Origin: Gymnorhina tibicen
Taxonomy: Eukaryota; Chordata; Aves; Passeriformes; Artamidae
Reading direction: 5' to 3'
Assembly: GCA_013399875.1 (NCBI GenBank)
Contig: VXAZ01002109.1
Span: 2,105,901-2,169,900, forward strand
DNA: 64,000 nucleotides
Made by a program: the position numbers and the translations under genes. The notes under the pieces are model-generated. The model saw only the letters and a list, made by a program, of their open reading frames with translations, was not told the origin of the DNA and made no database searches. Below, one piece after another: positions 1 to 11,824 of the stretch. The stretch's first letter is position 1, and each line of letters begins with the position of its first letter.

Positions 1-3000
1 AGCAATTCAAACCTTGTCTGGAATACAGGCCCATTTTCACCCTTATTAAGCAGCAGCTCACTGTAAGAGTACTTCCTGCCATTAAACAATGAGAAATTAG
101 ACTATAATTTGCTGTGGGAATAAAGAATCATACCTCTCTGCAGCTTAATGGAAACAGATTTATTTTATGCAAAGTTCAGTGAGTTCAACAGCAGAAAAAA
201 CACTCTACCTCAGCATAGCTTGTGACTTGACAGATAACTTGAAATCCTTTTGCAGAAAAACAGCTGAAAGCAGGTCACCCATGTCTTGAGGGACATCTCC
301 TACTGCACTTTCTGTGAGTTTCTGCCTGGCATACGTGTTCTGAGATTTCTAATTATTGATCTGTCTCTTCATTAGAAAAACACCAAAAAAGTAAGGTCAA
401 AAGATATTTTTCTTTAATATTTAGGTGTCAAGTAACAAGAAAAGGTATACAAGGGATAGCTGGTTTTATTTGGTATTGACTAAAGCCCAGAGCGCAGGAT
501 GAACACAAAAACGGTACATGTAATTTTCAAATTGCAGCCAGGTAGAGGCTGGTGTGGCTTCATATCTCCATGTTGGGAGGTGCCCTCACAGTAGGAGCTG
601 CCACCTCCGCTTTCAATCCTGTCCTACCACAGAGTCAGAGCACAGAGACCTGCTTGAGTGAGGGCATGGCAGCACTGGTGGGCAACAGGGAACCCACGTT
701 GCCTCTCAGGGCAGGATTTTTGTGGTGTCGGAATCTGAAAAAAAGAAGTACTGGAGGCTGTAAAAGGAAATAATAACAAGGGTTTTACCCTTCCTTGGAA
801 GGTCCACATGATGAGAAAACAGCATAGGACTAGCTATTTTTCCCCAAGAAATACGGCAGTCATTGTTATATTTGTCATTAAATTAAAAGGAAAATAAATT
901 GTAGTTTATGATATGGATTAACTTCTTGGAAGTTCCTGAAGAACTCATATAATAAATAACAAGTATTCTAGCCTGAGAATGTCTAACTTGATCACCTCCA
1001 AAGAAAGCATATAGTAGGAAAGGGAGAAGGTGTGCTGCGCTTGTTATGTATCACCAGAACTCATCTTTTGTAGAAATGCATATGAGGGTGGGGAACAACT
1101 GCAGTGCAAAAGAAAGTGCTTGGGAGATTAATCAAAACAATCAGAATCACAGTGTGCTTCTGATTATGGAAATACGCAGTTAGATAGAAAGAATACAGTG
1201 TTCCCTTCTTGCCTCCTTTCTATTTAGTTTTCCCTTCTTGTCCCCTTTCTTCCTGGACAGAAGGAAAGAAGTTGATCCTACCGTCAGGTGCTGTGTCGTA
1301 ACATGCCGGTTTTGGTTTTCAGATTCATTAAAACTGAGTGATTACTTTCAGTTTAGGCCTTTGGAGTTCATGTCCGTATGATTAAAGTTTCCAATGGTTT
1401 CATCCAATGTTTCTCTCTACAGCTCAGCTGTCTAGAACTGCCCATGCAAACCAGAACCTCATTTGAGGGAGATAACAATAGTTTTCAGGTGTACATACAC
1501 ACACCGCAAATTACAGTGAATTAGTCCCATGCAAAGTTCTGGGTCAAGGTTTTTAACTGCAGCTCCTAAGAAAACAGTGTTCATACCAGTAGGATTGTTT
1601 TCTATTGTAGATGTAGTAATCTCTTTCTTATCTAAATAAGATGGGCTACAGCATCACAACTACCATGCCCCAACATTTGGTCTACAGAATTAGACTAGAG
1701 CTAGAGTGAGGAAAAATCCATTCAGAGTCATTTAGGGTTGACATGAGATAGATACTCAATACCAGCTGCTTCATTGTACAGATCTTCTTGTATTCCCAAA
1801 ATTACTTGTTAATACAGACATAGCCTGTTCCGGCTGCTGGGAGAAACTGCTGTCCATATGCCAAGTCTGGACCACTTTAGAGTGCAGATTTAGGGCTAAT
1901 TGTGTTGCTAAGGGCTTCCTTTGTGATGACCATGACTTATGGTCTCTTTGTGCCCTGTGGTATAACAGGGCCATCACCCGGCATCAAGTCTCAAGCAGGA
2001 AATCTCAGCCACATGCTCACACTCTTTATCTGTACAATAGATGTCATGGCATTTAATGGAGAAGGAGAGTTCCACTTTGAAGGAAAGGAAAGGAATGTAA
2101 TGAGCAGCGACAAGGCAGAGACGTGTTGCATTAACTTCTTCCAAAAGTAGCATGGCACCCTTTAGTACTTCCTAAGAGCAGTGCCAACAGAACAAGTCTT
2201 CTGCCATCAAGAGGAGAATCAAATTTTTCTATTATCCTGTGTTGAACAGACTTCTGATACTTTTCAATAAGAAGTAGAAAGTAAAGGGAGAGAAGAAGTA
2301 AGTAGACAGGTGATTCAGGTGCTTTAAATCACTAACATCTTTCAGTTCATATTAATTTAGACTCCTAATTTTATGTGTTCTGATTAACATCTCAGTTGTT
2401 TGGAACACAGAGCATTAATCAATTTTTGGCAAATAACAGTGACATATATTTATGTGATCCATGCAAAGTAACACTTCCATGGAAACTCCAGCCCCTTTAG
2501 AGTAAAGAATTCACTGGAAATGAAACTGTCAGTCATGTTTCATAGCACACACTAACGTTTCTAAGGACATAGTGAGAATTATTACAGAGAATTCTCATCA
2601 ATCTGTAGAAGTTTGATGGCTAAAAAAGCTCAACAAAAGTATTAGGAGAAATTCTTTAAACTGCAGCTTCCTCTCAAAAGGCAGATGTGTGACTGGGTTT
2701 CACCAACAGGTTTAGCTATAGCGTGTCTGTTTCAAAACAGATGCCCTGATTTCAGTGCAACTTGAAAAGCAATTTCCTTGAGAAAATGTGATATAGAGAA
2801 AGCAAGACAATCTATCTCTTTTTTGTAGAACAATTCAAGAAGAGAAAATCTCTCTGAATTCTATCTGCTTTATGTTGTTCTTGACAAACTCAAAAAACTC
2901 ATATATTTGATACAAATTCTTCCTCTAAAAATATCTCATAATGATGTGTCATTTGCCTCCTGTCTACACCTCTTAATAAGTCCTAAAATATCAAAATATT

Positions 3001-5424
3001 AAGCTAACACAGACAGCAGGACAAATCCCTTTTATGGTTGACAAGTATGGTTTAAATTATTACTAGCTATGGATCTGCTTACAGGAAAAATTTGACATGG
3101 TTTTTGCAGCAAAATCTGTCAACTAAATAGCTCATCTTTTTGAGTCTCATGTTCTTCTAGTTTTGAATATTGGGGCTTTCCCATGAGCGAGATCCCATAT
3201 CATATACAACAGGTTTATTAGTTGTAATTATTCTTCTCCTATAAAAATGACCCAGACAATTAACTTACTGATATCCCTAAGCTTTCTATGGTGACACAGT
3301 ACTTAGATAAGTGTGACCCTTTTGTATCATATCACAATAGCATGTCATTTGGATCAAAGATTCTACATATGGAAGCAAAACTGGAGGGGGACTGGGAAAA
3401 GCCAAATTCTTTCTAGAAGCAAGTTTTCCTGTATCTCAAAACAGTAGAGGTAAAAATGTTCATTGTATCGTTTTGAGAGTCATCTATTTACTCATTATTC
3501 TGACTTGCAGTAGCTCAGTTTTAGAGGGGTAACACTGATTTACACCAGCAGCTTGAAATTGGTCCTATGCATAATTTTGGGAAGAAATTCATGTATCATG
3601 AAGAAACACAATTAATTCTTCTTGGATGTGGACATGTACACATAAGAAAATGTTCGTGAGACAACTATCTGTAATAATAACCAACATACAGTGATAAAAA
3701 ACTTAAAACACAGCAACACAGATCTCCAACTCAGATCTTCTCCAACAACTGGAAAGGAGTCTGTAATGGAAGTCAGCCTTTTCAAAAGAGCTGAACAGTC
3801 TTATTCACCAGTTTAAGAATAATCTATTTGACTAAAGAATAGTTTATTCATCTTCAGTATTCTTCTACATATAATTTTATTTCATTTTTATAATATGAAA
3901 GGTGTAAAATACATGTCTAATCATCATAATATGTCAAAGACACAACAATTTAGAAATTGAGAAGACCATCTGGATAAGATCAAAAGGTGCTGGCTTCCAG
4001 ATTAGTTGTAAGCAAGCAGTGAAATCTAGTCATATAATATCTAATATGTTCTCTTGACTTCCATAGTTGGAAAATGTTAATATTAAAATCTCAGAAATAA
4101 TTCCTCAGAAACAGAAATGCCATGCAGTGTGCTGGCATTCACTGATACAATGATGTCACTGCTGGATGGATCACTGTTGGCAGACATTATTTACTTTGGG
4201 CTTCACAATAAAATGGAGTATTCAAAACTTCTGGTATACTGCATCCACTTATCTTGTTTCAAGGTCTTTTCTTCAAGCACAAGAAGCTTCATATACCTCT
4301 CAAAAATAATCAGAAATCTATGTGCAAAATGACCACAGGTTAGATCTCTACAGAAAGAAAAATAGGAAAAAAGCATAACATATCATAAGATCTGTTTTGT
4401 TTCTGTGTCTTCCCAAATACTTATCCAGCGACAACACATATATCAACCAGACCAGTTTCCCATGATGCAGAATACTATGGCTCCATAACTCTTTCTGTAG
4501 CAAAGAACCAAGAAGTCAAGTGAGACCACCTGCTGCAGATTCAAATCCAGGCACGAGTGTCACATATCCTGACAGTGCTGAGAGTCATAGGGGTGCAACC
4601 ACTGCTCTTACAGGCTGGTTCCTGCAACTGCTCAGGCAGAAACCACAGCAGCCTCTGAGTTAGATGGTGGTCTAGCTGATCAGCAGACCATGCATGCATA
4701 GACAGTCTTTGTGATTTCAATTTTTGTGTAAGAACTTGCTTGGGGTTTGCTTCTTTTTCCCCAAAGCACATTCCACAAAGTGAATATGATATTCATGCTG
4801 TCACTCCTTTTTCAGTCTGATTCAGCTGAGCAGGACATACAGGATTTATCTATTCATTTCTCCCTTAACAATCTCAGTGGAACCAGTAGCTTTAATACTT
4901 GCATCAGCATTAGTAACACACAGTCCCTACAGGCGTGACTTCTGTGCTGATCATCAAAATGTTATCTTCATGTGGAGAAAAACCTACCTGATTACGAAGA
5001 AAAGAGAGACTTTTACATGGCTTTTGCAAGTGATAGTATATCTGTCTGGGGAATGGTTTGAAACCAAAAGGTCTCCTGGCAAATTCTAGATCTTTGATTA
5101 TAATAAAGGTCCAAGAACCTCCATATGGACTAAGATTTATGCTGGTGAAATATAGCTGAGTGCTGGGAAAAGTTGGGAAATGAAGAACTGAGAATTTTAA
5201 GTAAAAAGTGAAAAGCAAAATACATTTCAAGCCAGTAACAGCTGACACGTCAGCCTCAGGAATACAGTTGCCAAACATCCAAATAATATAAAGTAATGAT
5301 ATCTACAAACTGAACTATAAAGACAAAGAGGAAGGGGGAAGCCTTGGTGGTTTGAGAAATCCTTTTTATTTCTTATACCCATGTATTTAATATTTAAACA
5401 AAACAAAAGTCAAAAAAAAGGGAG
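1..5424 (+). other. NALF1 last intron, distal part
   Basis: This stretch lies upstream of the NALF1 terminal exon and is inferred to be part of its last intron, which is known to be very long in vertebrates. I see AT-rich unique sequence with no splice-flanked coding exon. Open frames here reach at most about 120 codons (for example the minus strand at 4910-5278). They have no recognisable domain and are the length expected by chance in AT-rich DNA. A short fragment near 3529-3563 resembles an old amniote interspersed repeat and is listed separately. Confidence 0.65.
3529..3563 (+). repeat. Possible fragment of an ancient amniote interspersed repeat
   Basis: The phrase 'actgatttacaccagcagc' is reminiscent of a motif that recurs in old, widely shared repeats of birds, turtles and crocodilians. 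The match is from memory and only about 35 bases long, so the family cannot be named and the boundaries are uncertain. Confidence 0.3.
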
Positions 5425-7172
5425 AGAAGCAAATGCACAGCCAGTGGAAACAAGGACAGGTAACTGTGGAAAAGCATAGAGATGAAATCAGGTTATGTAG
5501 GGATGGGACAAGGAAGGCCAAGAGGTAGATGGAACTCAAGTTGGCAAGGGATGCAAAGAATAAAAAGAAGGGGTTCTATTGGTATATTAACAAGGAATGG
5601 AAGGCCAAAGAACATGTACCCCCATAAACAATGCTGGAAAACTGGTAACAGTGGATGAGGAGGGGGCTGAGGTACTCAACAACACTTTTGCCTCAGTCTT
5701 CAATGGCAACCTCTCTTCCTACATCTTTTGGCTGGATGGATGACAGGATGTGGACTAGGGGAGCAAAGTCCTTCCCACTGTAAGTAAAGATCAGATTCAT
5801 GACCACCTGAGGAACATGAATGCACATAAATCTATGAGACCCCAGTGAGTTACATCCCCAGAGACTCGAGGTAATTGGCTGATGTAGTTGCCAAGCCCCT
5901 CTCCATGATATTTGAAAAGTCGTGGCAATCAGGTCAAGTCCCAGATGACTGGAAAAGGGCAACGTTAAACCCATCTTTAAAAAGGGTAAGAGTTGATAGG
6001 TCAAGGAAGATGCTGGGAACTACAAACCTGTCAGACTCACTTCTGTGGCTGAGAAGATCATGGAACAGATCCTTCTAGAAGCTATGCTAAGGCACATGGA
6101 GAATGGGGATGTGATTTGAGACAGTCAACATGGCTTCACCAAGGGCCGGTCCTGCCTGACCGACCAACCTAGCAGTCTTCTACAGTGAAGTTTTATTTAA
6201 TATCTGTATTGATGAAGAGATCGAGTACACCCTTCTTGCGGTGGCCTAGCAACATACCCTTAGTAAATTTGAAGATGATACCAAGATGAGTGGAGTGGTT
6301 GACACATCTGAAGGATGTGATGCCAACCAGAGGGACCTGGAAAAGCTCAAGAGGTGGGCCCATGGGAATCTCATGGGATTTAACAAGACCAAGAACAAGG
6401 TACTGCCTGGGTCGAGGCAACCCCCAGTATCAACAGAGGCTGGAGGATTAACAGATCAAAGGCAGCCCTTCCCAGAAGGACTTGGAGGTGCTGGTAGATG
6501 AGAGGCTGGACATGATCCAGCAATGTGCACTCACAGCCCAGAAAGCCAAATGTGTCCTGGAATACACCAAAAGCAGTGTGGCCAGAAGGGCAAAGGAGGT
6601 GACACTGCCCCTCTGCTCTGCTCTTCTCTTGTGAGACCCCATCTGCAGTGCTGCATCCAGCTCTGGGGTCCTTAGCACAGGATGGACATCGACCTGTTGG
6701 AACAAGTCCAGAGGAGGGACACCAATGGAATCAGAGGAATGGAGTATTTTTCCTATGAGGAAAGACCAAGAGAATTGGGATTTTTCAGCCTGGAAAAGAA
6801 AAGGCCTTGGCTGCCCTAATTGTGGCCTTCCAGTACTTGAAGGGAGCCTGCAAGAAAGATGGAGAGAGACTTTTTACAATAGTGTGGGGTTATAGGACAA
6901 GGGGATTGGTTTCAAACTGAAAGAGTAGGCTTAGATTAGATATTAGGGAGAAACTTTAGGAAGAAATTCTTTATTGTGAGGGTGGTGAGGCAACGGAACA
7001 GGTTGCCTAGAGAAGCTGTGGACTCCCCATTGCTGGAAGTGTTCACTGCCAAGTTGTATGGGGCTTTGAGCAATCTGGTCCAGTGAAATGTGTCCCTGCA
7101 CACAGCAGGCAGTTTGGAACTAGATGATCTTTAAGGTCCCCATCCAACCCAAGCTATTCTATGATTCTATGA
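5425..7172 (+). mobile_element. CR1 LINE, 5'-truncated and internally deleted, intact 3' end
   Basis: This is a dead CR1 non-LTR retrotransposon in sense orientation, inside the inferred NALF1 intron. The decayed ORF2 can be followed in changing frames. At 5425-5700 it encodes the linker before the reverse transcriptase. At 5875-6000 it encodes the stretch containing AKPLSMIFEKSWQSG and VPDDWK. At 6130-6160 it encodes a GRSCL-like motif. At 6268-6350 there is a FEDDTK box, a degenerate form of the FADD catalytic motif. The palm region between the GRSCL motif and the FEDDTK box (about 6165-6200), including motif A, is missing. Multiple stops and frameshifts make it non-functional. The 3' end is well preserved and finishes with 'aagctattctatgattctat', the CR1 octamer tail. 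The 5' boundary is approximate. Confidence 0.95.
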
Positions 7173-9488
7173 ATATTTGGATAAAAGAATAAACTAGTTT
7201 TTCCTCCTTGGTTTTCCAACGAGATATAGCCAGCTTCCCTGAAATTCTAGCTTAGTCACACATTTGTAAACCTCTGACTGAATAGACAGACTAATTAGAT
7301 CCAAGGGGCAAAAGCTTATATTTATGGCTACAAACAAGTATGTGGTGAAGAATGTGTTGTGTTCAGTACAAAAGGTCTGACTGAATTTATCTAAATTTTC
7401 TACACGGTCATATTAATAGTGTCTCTGTAGTTAATTGTTTATTTAATATGTAACTGCAAATTCAAAACCTAAATTCAATTGCTGAATTGAAATAAAGAGG
7501 AAATCTTACATTAAGGAACAAGTTCAATTCATCTTTGAATGTGGACTTGTCATCAATTTATTTATAATTCAGTAAGTGCATATGAACAATTTAAATACTT
7601 TTTGATTGCCAATTTCTATACATAGCTTTGATTTCAAAGGAAGTCTGGGTTTTCCAGTAACAAGAAAAGCAGAAAATATAGTTTGAAAAGTATACAAGCC
7701 TCAATGGGATCAAAGCATTAACCATTCCCTGTGTCTCTTCAATTACTACTAATCATTTGAGCTACTGCAGTTCACAGAACAAATCATAATTCCCTGCTTT
7801 GAGAGGCATTGCCTGTATGTTGCAACGTTTAAAAACAGACTTATGCATACAAACACCAAAAGATGGGTCTCAGAAAAGAATATACTTTGTTATATATAAT
7901 ATTTTGTTATACCTTCAATAAAACATTGTCCTGAAGTTCCAAAATACAATCGAATTTCTTAAAGAAAAATGTGATCCTTTCAGCTATGATCTAGAGTGAG
8001 AATAAATAATTTTCAAACTTTGGAATGCTGCATTAAGTTTCTGACTGCAGAAGTGGGAAAAATGGTCAGGTTTACCATAGAATCAACTCAGAATTTACAG
8101 AACATGAGACAAGTTGCTTTCGTTCCTGTATCTTTAAAAATTTGGTTGAATCCAAAAATAAATGCAACTTTATTTGGACTCATATATAGCACAGCAGACT
8201 ATTGTGTCAGCTATGTAAAAATGTGCCAATCTAGGCATCTTAACATTCTTAGCATACCTAACACATTTTTTGTTTAGTTGCAGATCAATATTATGGAAGT
8301 AGGAACCACAGCATTCAGTTTTACCATATTTTAAGGTGTACTGCTTTTCTTTACTGGTTATTCACAAAATGCAAGCAGTCTGGTGCCTGGACCTAAGAAT
8401 GTTACAACTGAATTGCTTTTTGAAAGTAATATTGTTGTTGTGATATTTTAGAGAAAATGTGATTCTTGTTCCAAGAAATATAGCTGCTTTCAGAATCACT
8501 CTCTTAATATTTCAGCACAGATAGATTTTTTCCTAGAAAAACCTAGTTCTAACACACAGTATATTATTCACTGCAGAATTTAATCCAAGATCAGCCTAAA
8601 TGGAGAAAAGGTGTTTGACCATTATGTTGGGGCATACATTCTTACATTTGAACACTAGTTAAATAGCCAAATTAGGTTATTTTAATTTATCAGAGAAAAA
8701 GGTATGTGAGAAGCAAACAGAATACTCTGGTTATGTTAATCTCCTATACAGTAATGCAGATAGCACTGACAATTTCCAAAAAGATAGAGTTCCTCTTAGT
8801 ATTCAAAAAGTCATAATCAGATCAGGTTGAGTACCTCAGTAAAGTTCAAAGGCAAAAATGACCTAGCTGAATAATCAGAAACATCAGGAGATCCAGTCAT
8901 TGTATGGCACCTCTGGGATATGTTGAAGACAACATCCAGCTGGAAGAACTCAGATGAGGTAGGTAAACAAGTAGATTCTGAATAGCTCTGTTTGGAAGCT
9001 GTTCCTGTGATGCAGTTTCATTTACACTGGTTTGAAAATCAAAACCAATATTATCAGTACATCATTATTTGTTATTTAATGCCTGTCTTTATGTGCTCAC
9101 ATACTGAAAGAAGAATTTCAAGGTCCCAATTTTTTGGAAACATCCTTGTTGATTAGTTCTTACTTCATCATTGGTTGTTACTTCCCCAAAAGGAAGAATT
9201 CAAACAGCTTTGTCATTCAAATATCAGTAATTTTAATGTTGCTTCTTTATACAATCCTGCTTAGCATCATACTTCTGCTGAATGATCTTTTGAAGCTGCT
9301 TCCTGTTAGATGATGCATATTCCTTCAACATCTCTAATTATACAGAATGGCAGGACCTCTGAGGGCCTCAGTCTTATCCAAAGATATTAACTCAATAGCT
9401 TAGACTAAATGTCAGCTGTTCCTTCAATCTACTACTTCTGCAAATCCTTGTGCCTGGTATTTATTATTGTTTTGTGTTTACCCTACAG
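7173..9488 (+). other. NALF1 last intron, proximal part
   Basis: AT-rich unique sequence between the CR1 copy and the NALF1 terminal exon. A 93-codon open frame at 7996-8277 (+) has no domain I recognise and no splice or promoter context, so I treat it as chance. The last 30 bases form the polypyrimidine tract and acceptor described separately. Confidence 0.7.
9461..9488 (+). promoter_or_regulatory. NALF1: Splice acceptor of NALF1 terminal exon
   Basis: A T-rich polypyrimidine tract runs directly into 'ccctacag' with the AG at 9487-9488. The downstream frame then opens with GG completing a glycine codon, which gives a phase-1 intron. The family homology begins exactly at this junction: the frame upstream of the AG encodes unrelated residues, and the residues downstream read GLYE, as in the known protein. 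Confidence 0.9.
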
Positions 9489-9784
9489 GGCTCTATGAAA
9501 ATTATCCAACCAATGCAGAACCAGAATGCTGTGATGTCAGATGGGGACTATTATCAGATCATCAACCCAAAGGGACTATAAAAACAAGTGGCTCAACAAC
9601 GTGTCACAGGACATCTCTCACAGTTTCATCAGCATCAAGACTGTGTAACAGCAGACTTAAACTGTGTGTTCTTGTATTAATTCTCTTACATACAGTACTT
9701 ACAGTCTCAGCAGCACAGAACTCAACAGGACTGGGCTTTGGAGGCATAACAACTTTGGAAGATAATTCAACCAATGAGGAATAA
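9489..9784 (+). CDS. NALF1: NALF1 (FAM155A) C-terminal coding exon, partial gene
   Basis: NALF1 is an auxiliary subunit of the NALCN sodium-leak channel complex. Its cysteine-rich extracellular domain sits on NALCN, and the complex sets neuronal resting excitability. This is only the last exon (98 codons, stop TAA at 9782-9784); earlier exons lie outside the window. I recognise it from the family C-terminus: GLYE at exon residue 1, the EPECCDVR cysteine pair at 11-18, CHRTSLTVSSA at 39-49, a strongly hydrophobic segment at about 57-76 (LKLCVLVLILLHTVLT), and a tail ending NSTNEE. Sequons occur at N78 and N93. Residues 19-38 differ most from the mammalian protein as I remember it and carry about two extra residues. 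No frameshift or internal stop is present. The only paralogue to consider is NALF2; the SLTVSSA, hydrophobic and NSTNEE segments fit NALF1 better. Confidence 0.93.
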
Positions 9785-10218
9785 AAGAAAGGATTCATCT
9801 TACATGATAGAAACACAACAGGCCCAAATTACTACAGTCAAAAATAGAAAGGACTGAGTGCTTTACCCTCAGATCTCTTCTTGAATGACCTTTTGGGTAA
9901 AATGAAAAGAATGGGCCGCTACCCAAACAACAAGGACACATAAACACAGCTTTTTATTGACTAAAAGGCTGTTTGGTGACTTAACTTTCTCACACCATTT
10001 TATACACTGTGTTTTAATGTTTGGAGTTTCTTTTTTTGTTTTGTTTTTTGCACTTGTTAATACAGGATTTTATTTTTGGGACGGTTTCTCAAAGCTAAAT
10101 TAAGTCTTTTCTCTGTCGATATATTTCTAGTCATTGTGTGTGTTCATCTGATAGTTCTGTCTTTTATGTCCTGTCAGTTTCTATTAGAGGAATGACTGCT
10201 ATGATTTCATGACATAGC

Positions 10219-10400
10219 AAAAAAAGAAAAAAAAGAAAAAAAAAAGAAAAAAAGAGAAAAATGTAGGAAAAAAAACCAACAAAAAAGCCCACAAAAACCC
10301 CAACAAAAACCCAAAAAAGAACAACAAAACAAAATTTAACCAAAAAAGAGAAAAGAAAAAAAAGAAAAAAAAAAGCAACCACAAAAAACCCCAAACAAAC
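10219..10400 (+). repeat. A-rich low-complexity block in the 3'UTR
   Basis: About 180 bases of nearly pure A with scattered G in the outer parts and C in the middle. The spacing pattern of A8 G A10 G occurs twice, near 10227-10247 and near 10355-10375, which suggests internal duplication or slippage. The middle reads as repeated 'caaaaacccc'-like units. On the minus strand it produces two overlapping phenylalanine-rich frames that are artefacts. Confidence 0.9.
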
Positions 10401-11818
10401 CTTACTGTCCTCTTATCCATGGGAACCATTCATCTCCTTTCCCTTTCCCATCTACCGTCACAGACAACACACATTTGCTTTTGTCTGTGTAATCACAATG
10501 AATGGGTACACAATTCCAGTGTGCCTCTGCCACTGTTGCACAAAACAGTTGACTGAGCAAACCCAAAAGGAGCATGAAGGGGGTTCCTTTTAGCTGAACA
10601 AACAAGTGCTCTCCTCACAAGGTGGGATCGGACAGTTTAAAAGTGTAAAGAAATATATAACAAACTGTTGCTCCAATACCCGTTTTGAAGAAGTCCAGTC
10701 CTTTCTCACTGGTCAGTTGAACAGGAGCAGCCTTTTCTAGATATGCTAAGTAAAACCAGTTATGCTCAGCAAGTTGAATAGTTGGGAAGCCTTCATATTG
10801 GAGGTGAAGGATTGACATTCATTGTGAATCACGTTTTGAGTTCTCCTGCTGTCACATAACCAGCAGCTTTCCATAACAAATGGGAGCCAGAACCTCCAAA
10901 ATTCAACTCTTTTTGTCTCAACAAAATTACACTAGAAGTCTTTGAACATCTACAATACAAATTATCTCTTTGGTTTGATTCCATTGTTTCTCTAATATCT
11001 ACATGTTGTTGAAAGTAACTCTAGTTTATTAAGGATGCACAAGAATGTGTTAGCACAGATAAAGAAACTATTTTTTTTTTAAATATATAGGACAACCGTT
11101 TTCATAAATGTGCAATAAAAACAGTAAAGATATACTAGGATACGAGTAGTCAAGAGAAAAGATTGTAATATGATTGCTGATTTTTCATTGTTTGGGGTGG
11201 TTTTGAATTTGTTTACTTTTATTTTTGTGGGAACATTTCACCTGCTGAGTGTATGAGAACTTGCTTTTTAAAAAGGCTTTTTAGAGTTTACAGTAGAATC
11301 AATGGAAGGAAAAGTTAATAAGGGCTGTTTTTAAAAACTTTACATTCCTTCCTATTCTCTAACTACACTTGGGAAGTGCACTTTAGAGATGTTTGCTGTG
11401 TAGCTGGGAAATGAAGGAAAACTATAGAAAATGTTCTCTTAGGAAATAAAATATAGTTACCTACTTTCTAGCTATGAAATACCCCTTGATAAATATTAAT
11501 GTTGTAAGAACATTTAATCACTGGTGCATAATGCGTTTTTGTATACACTTTACGGTCTGTTAAATTCTGGAGAAAAACAAAAAGAAGATAACCATGCTGC
11601 TTAAGCGGTTCAAGATGCACATGTTAAGCTGCGAAGCTCAAATATTTTGCAAGAGTATTTGTTTTGATAGAGTTTTGCTACAACCTGGACTGAGGAGCCT
11701 AAAACGATCTGTGCAAATATGACAACAACAAAAAGCACCAGCTAATGCAAAATTCTTCAGCACTGGTTTGTTTCTATAATTCCTCCCTTCCCTTCCTTGC
11801 ACATGCTATATTTTGTTC

Positions 11819-11824
11819 AATAAA
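11819..11824 (+). promoter_or_regulatory. Candidate NALF1 polyadenylation signal
   Basis: A canonical AATAAA followed within about 15 bases by a T-rich stretch ('ctttttatttattttctttt'), as expected for a cleavage site near 11840-11850. Two weaker AATAAA sites lie upstream at 11114 and 11455 and could give shorter transcripts. Confidence 0.55.

Noticed and set aside
4910..5278. 122-codon minus-strand frame
   Set aside because: No recognised domain, start context or splice context; the length fits chance in AT-rich DNA.
10164..10429. Two overlapping 76-codon minus-strand frames rich in phenylalanine
   Set aside because: They are the translation of the A-rich low-complexity block in the opposite strand, without any domain.
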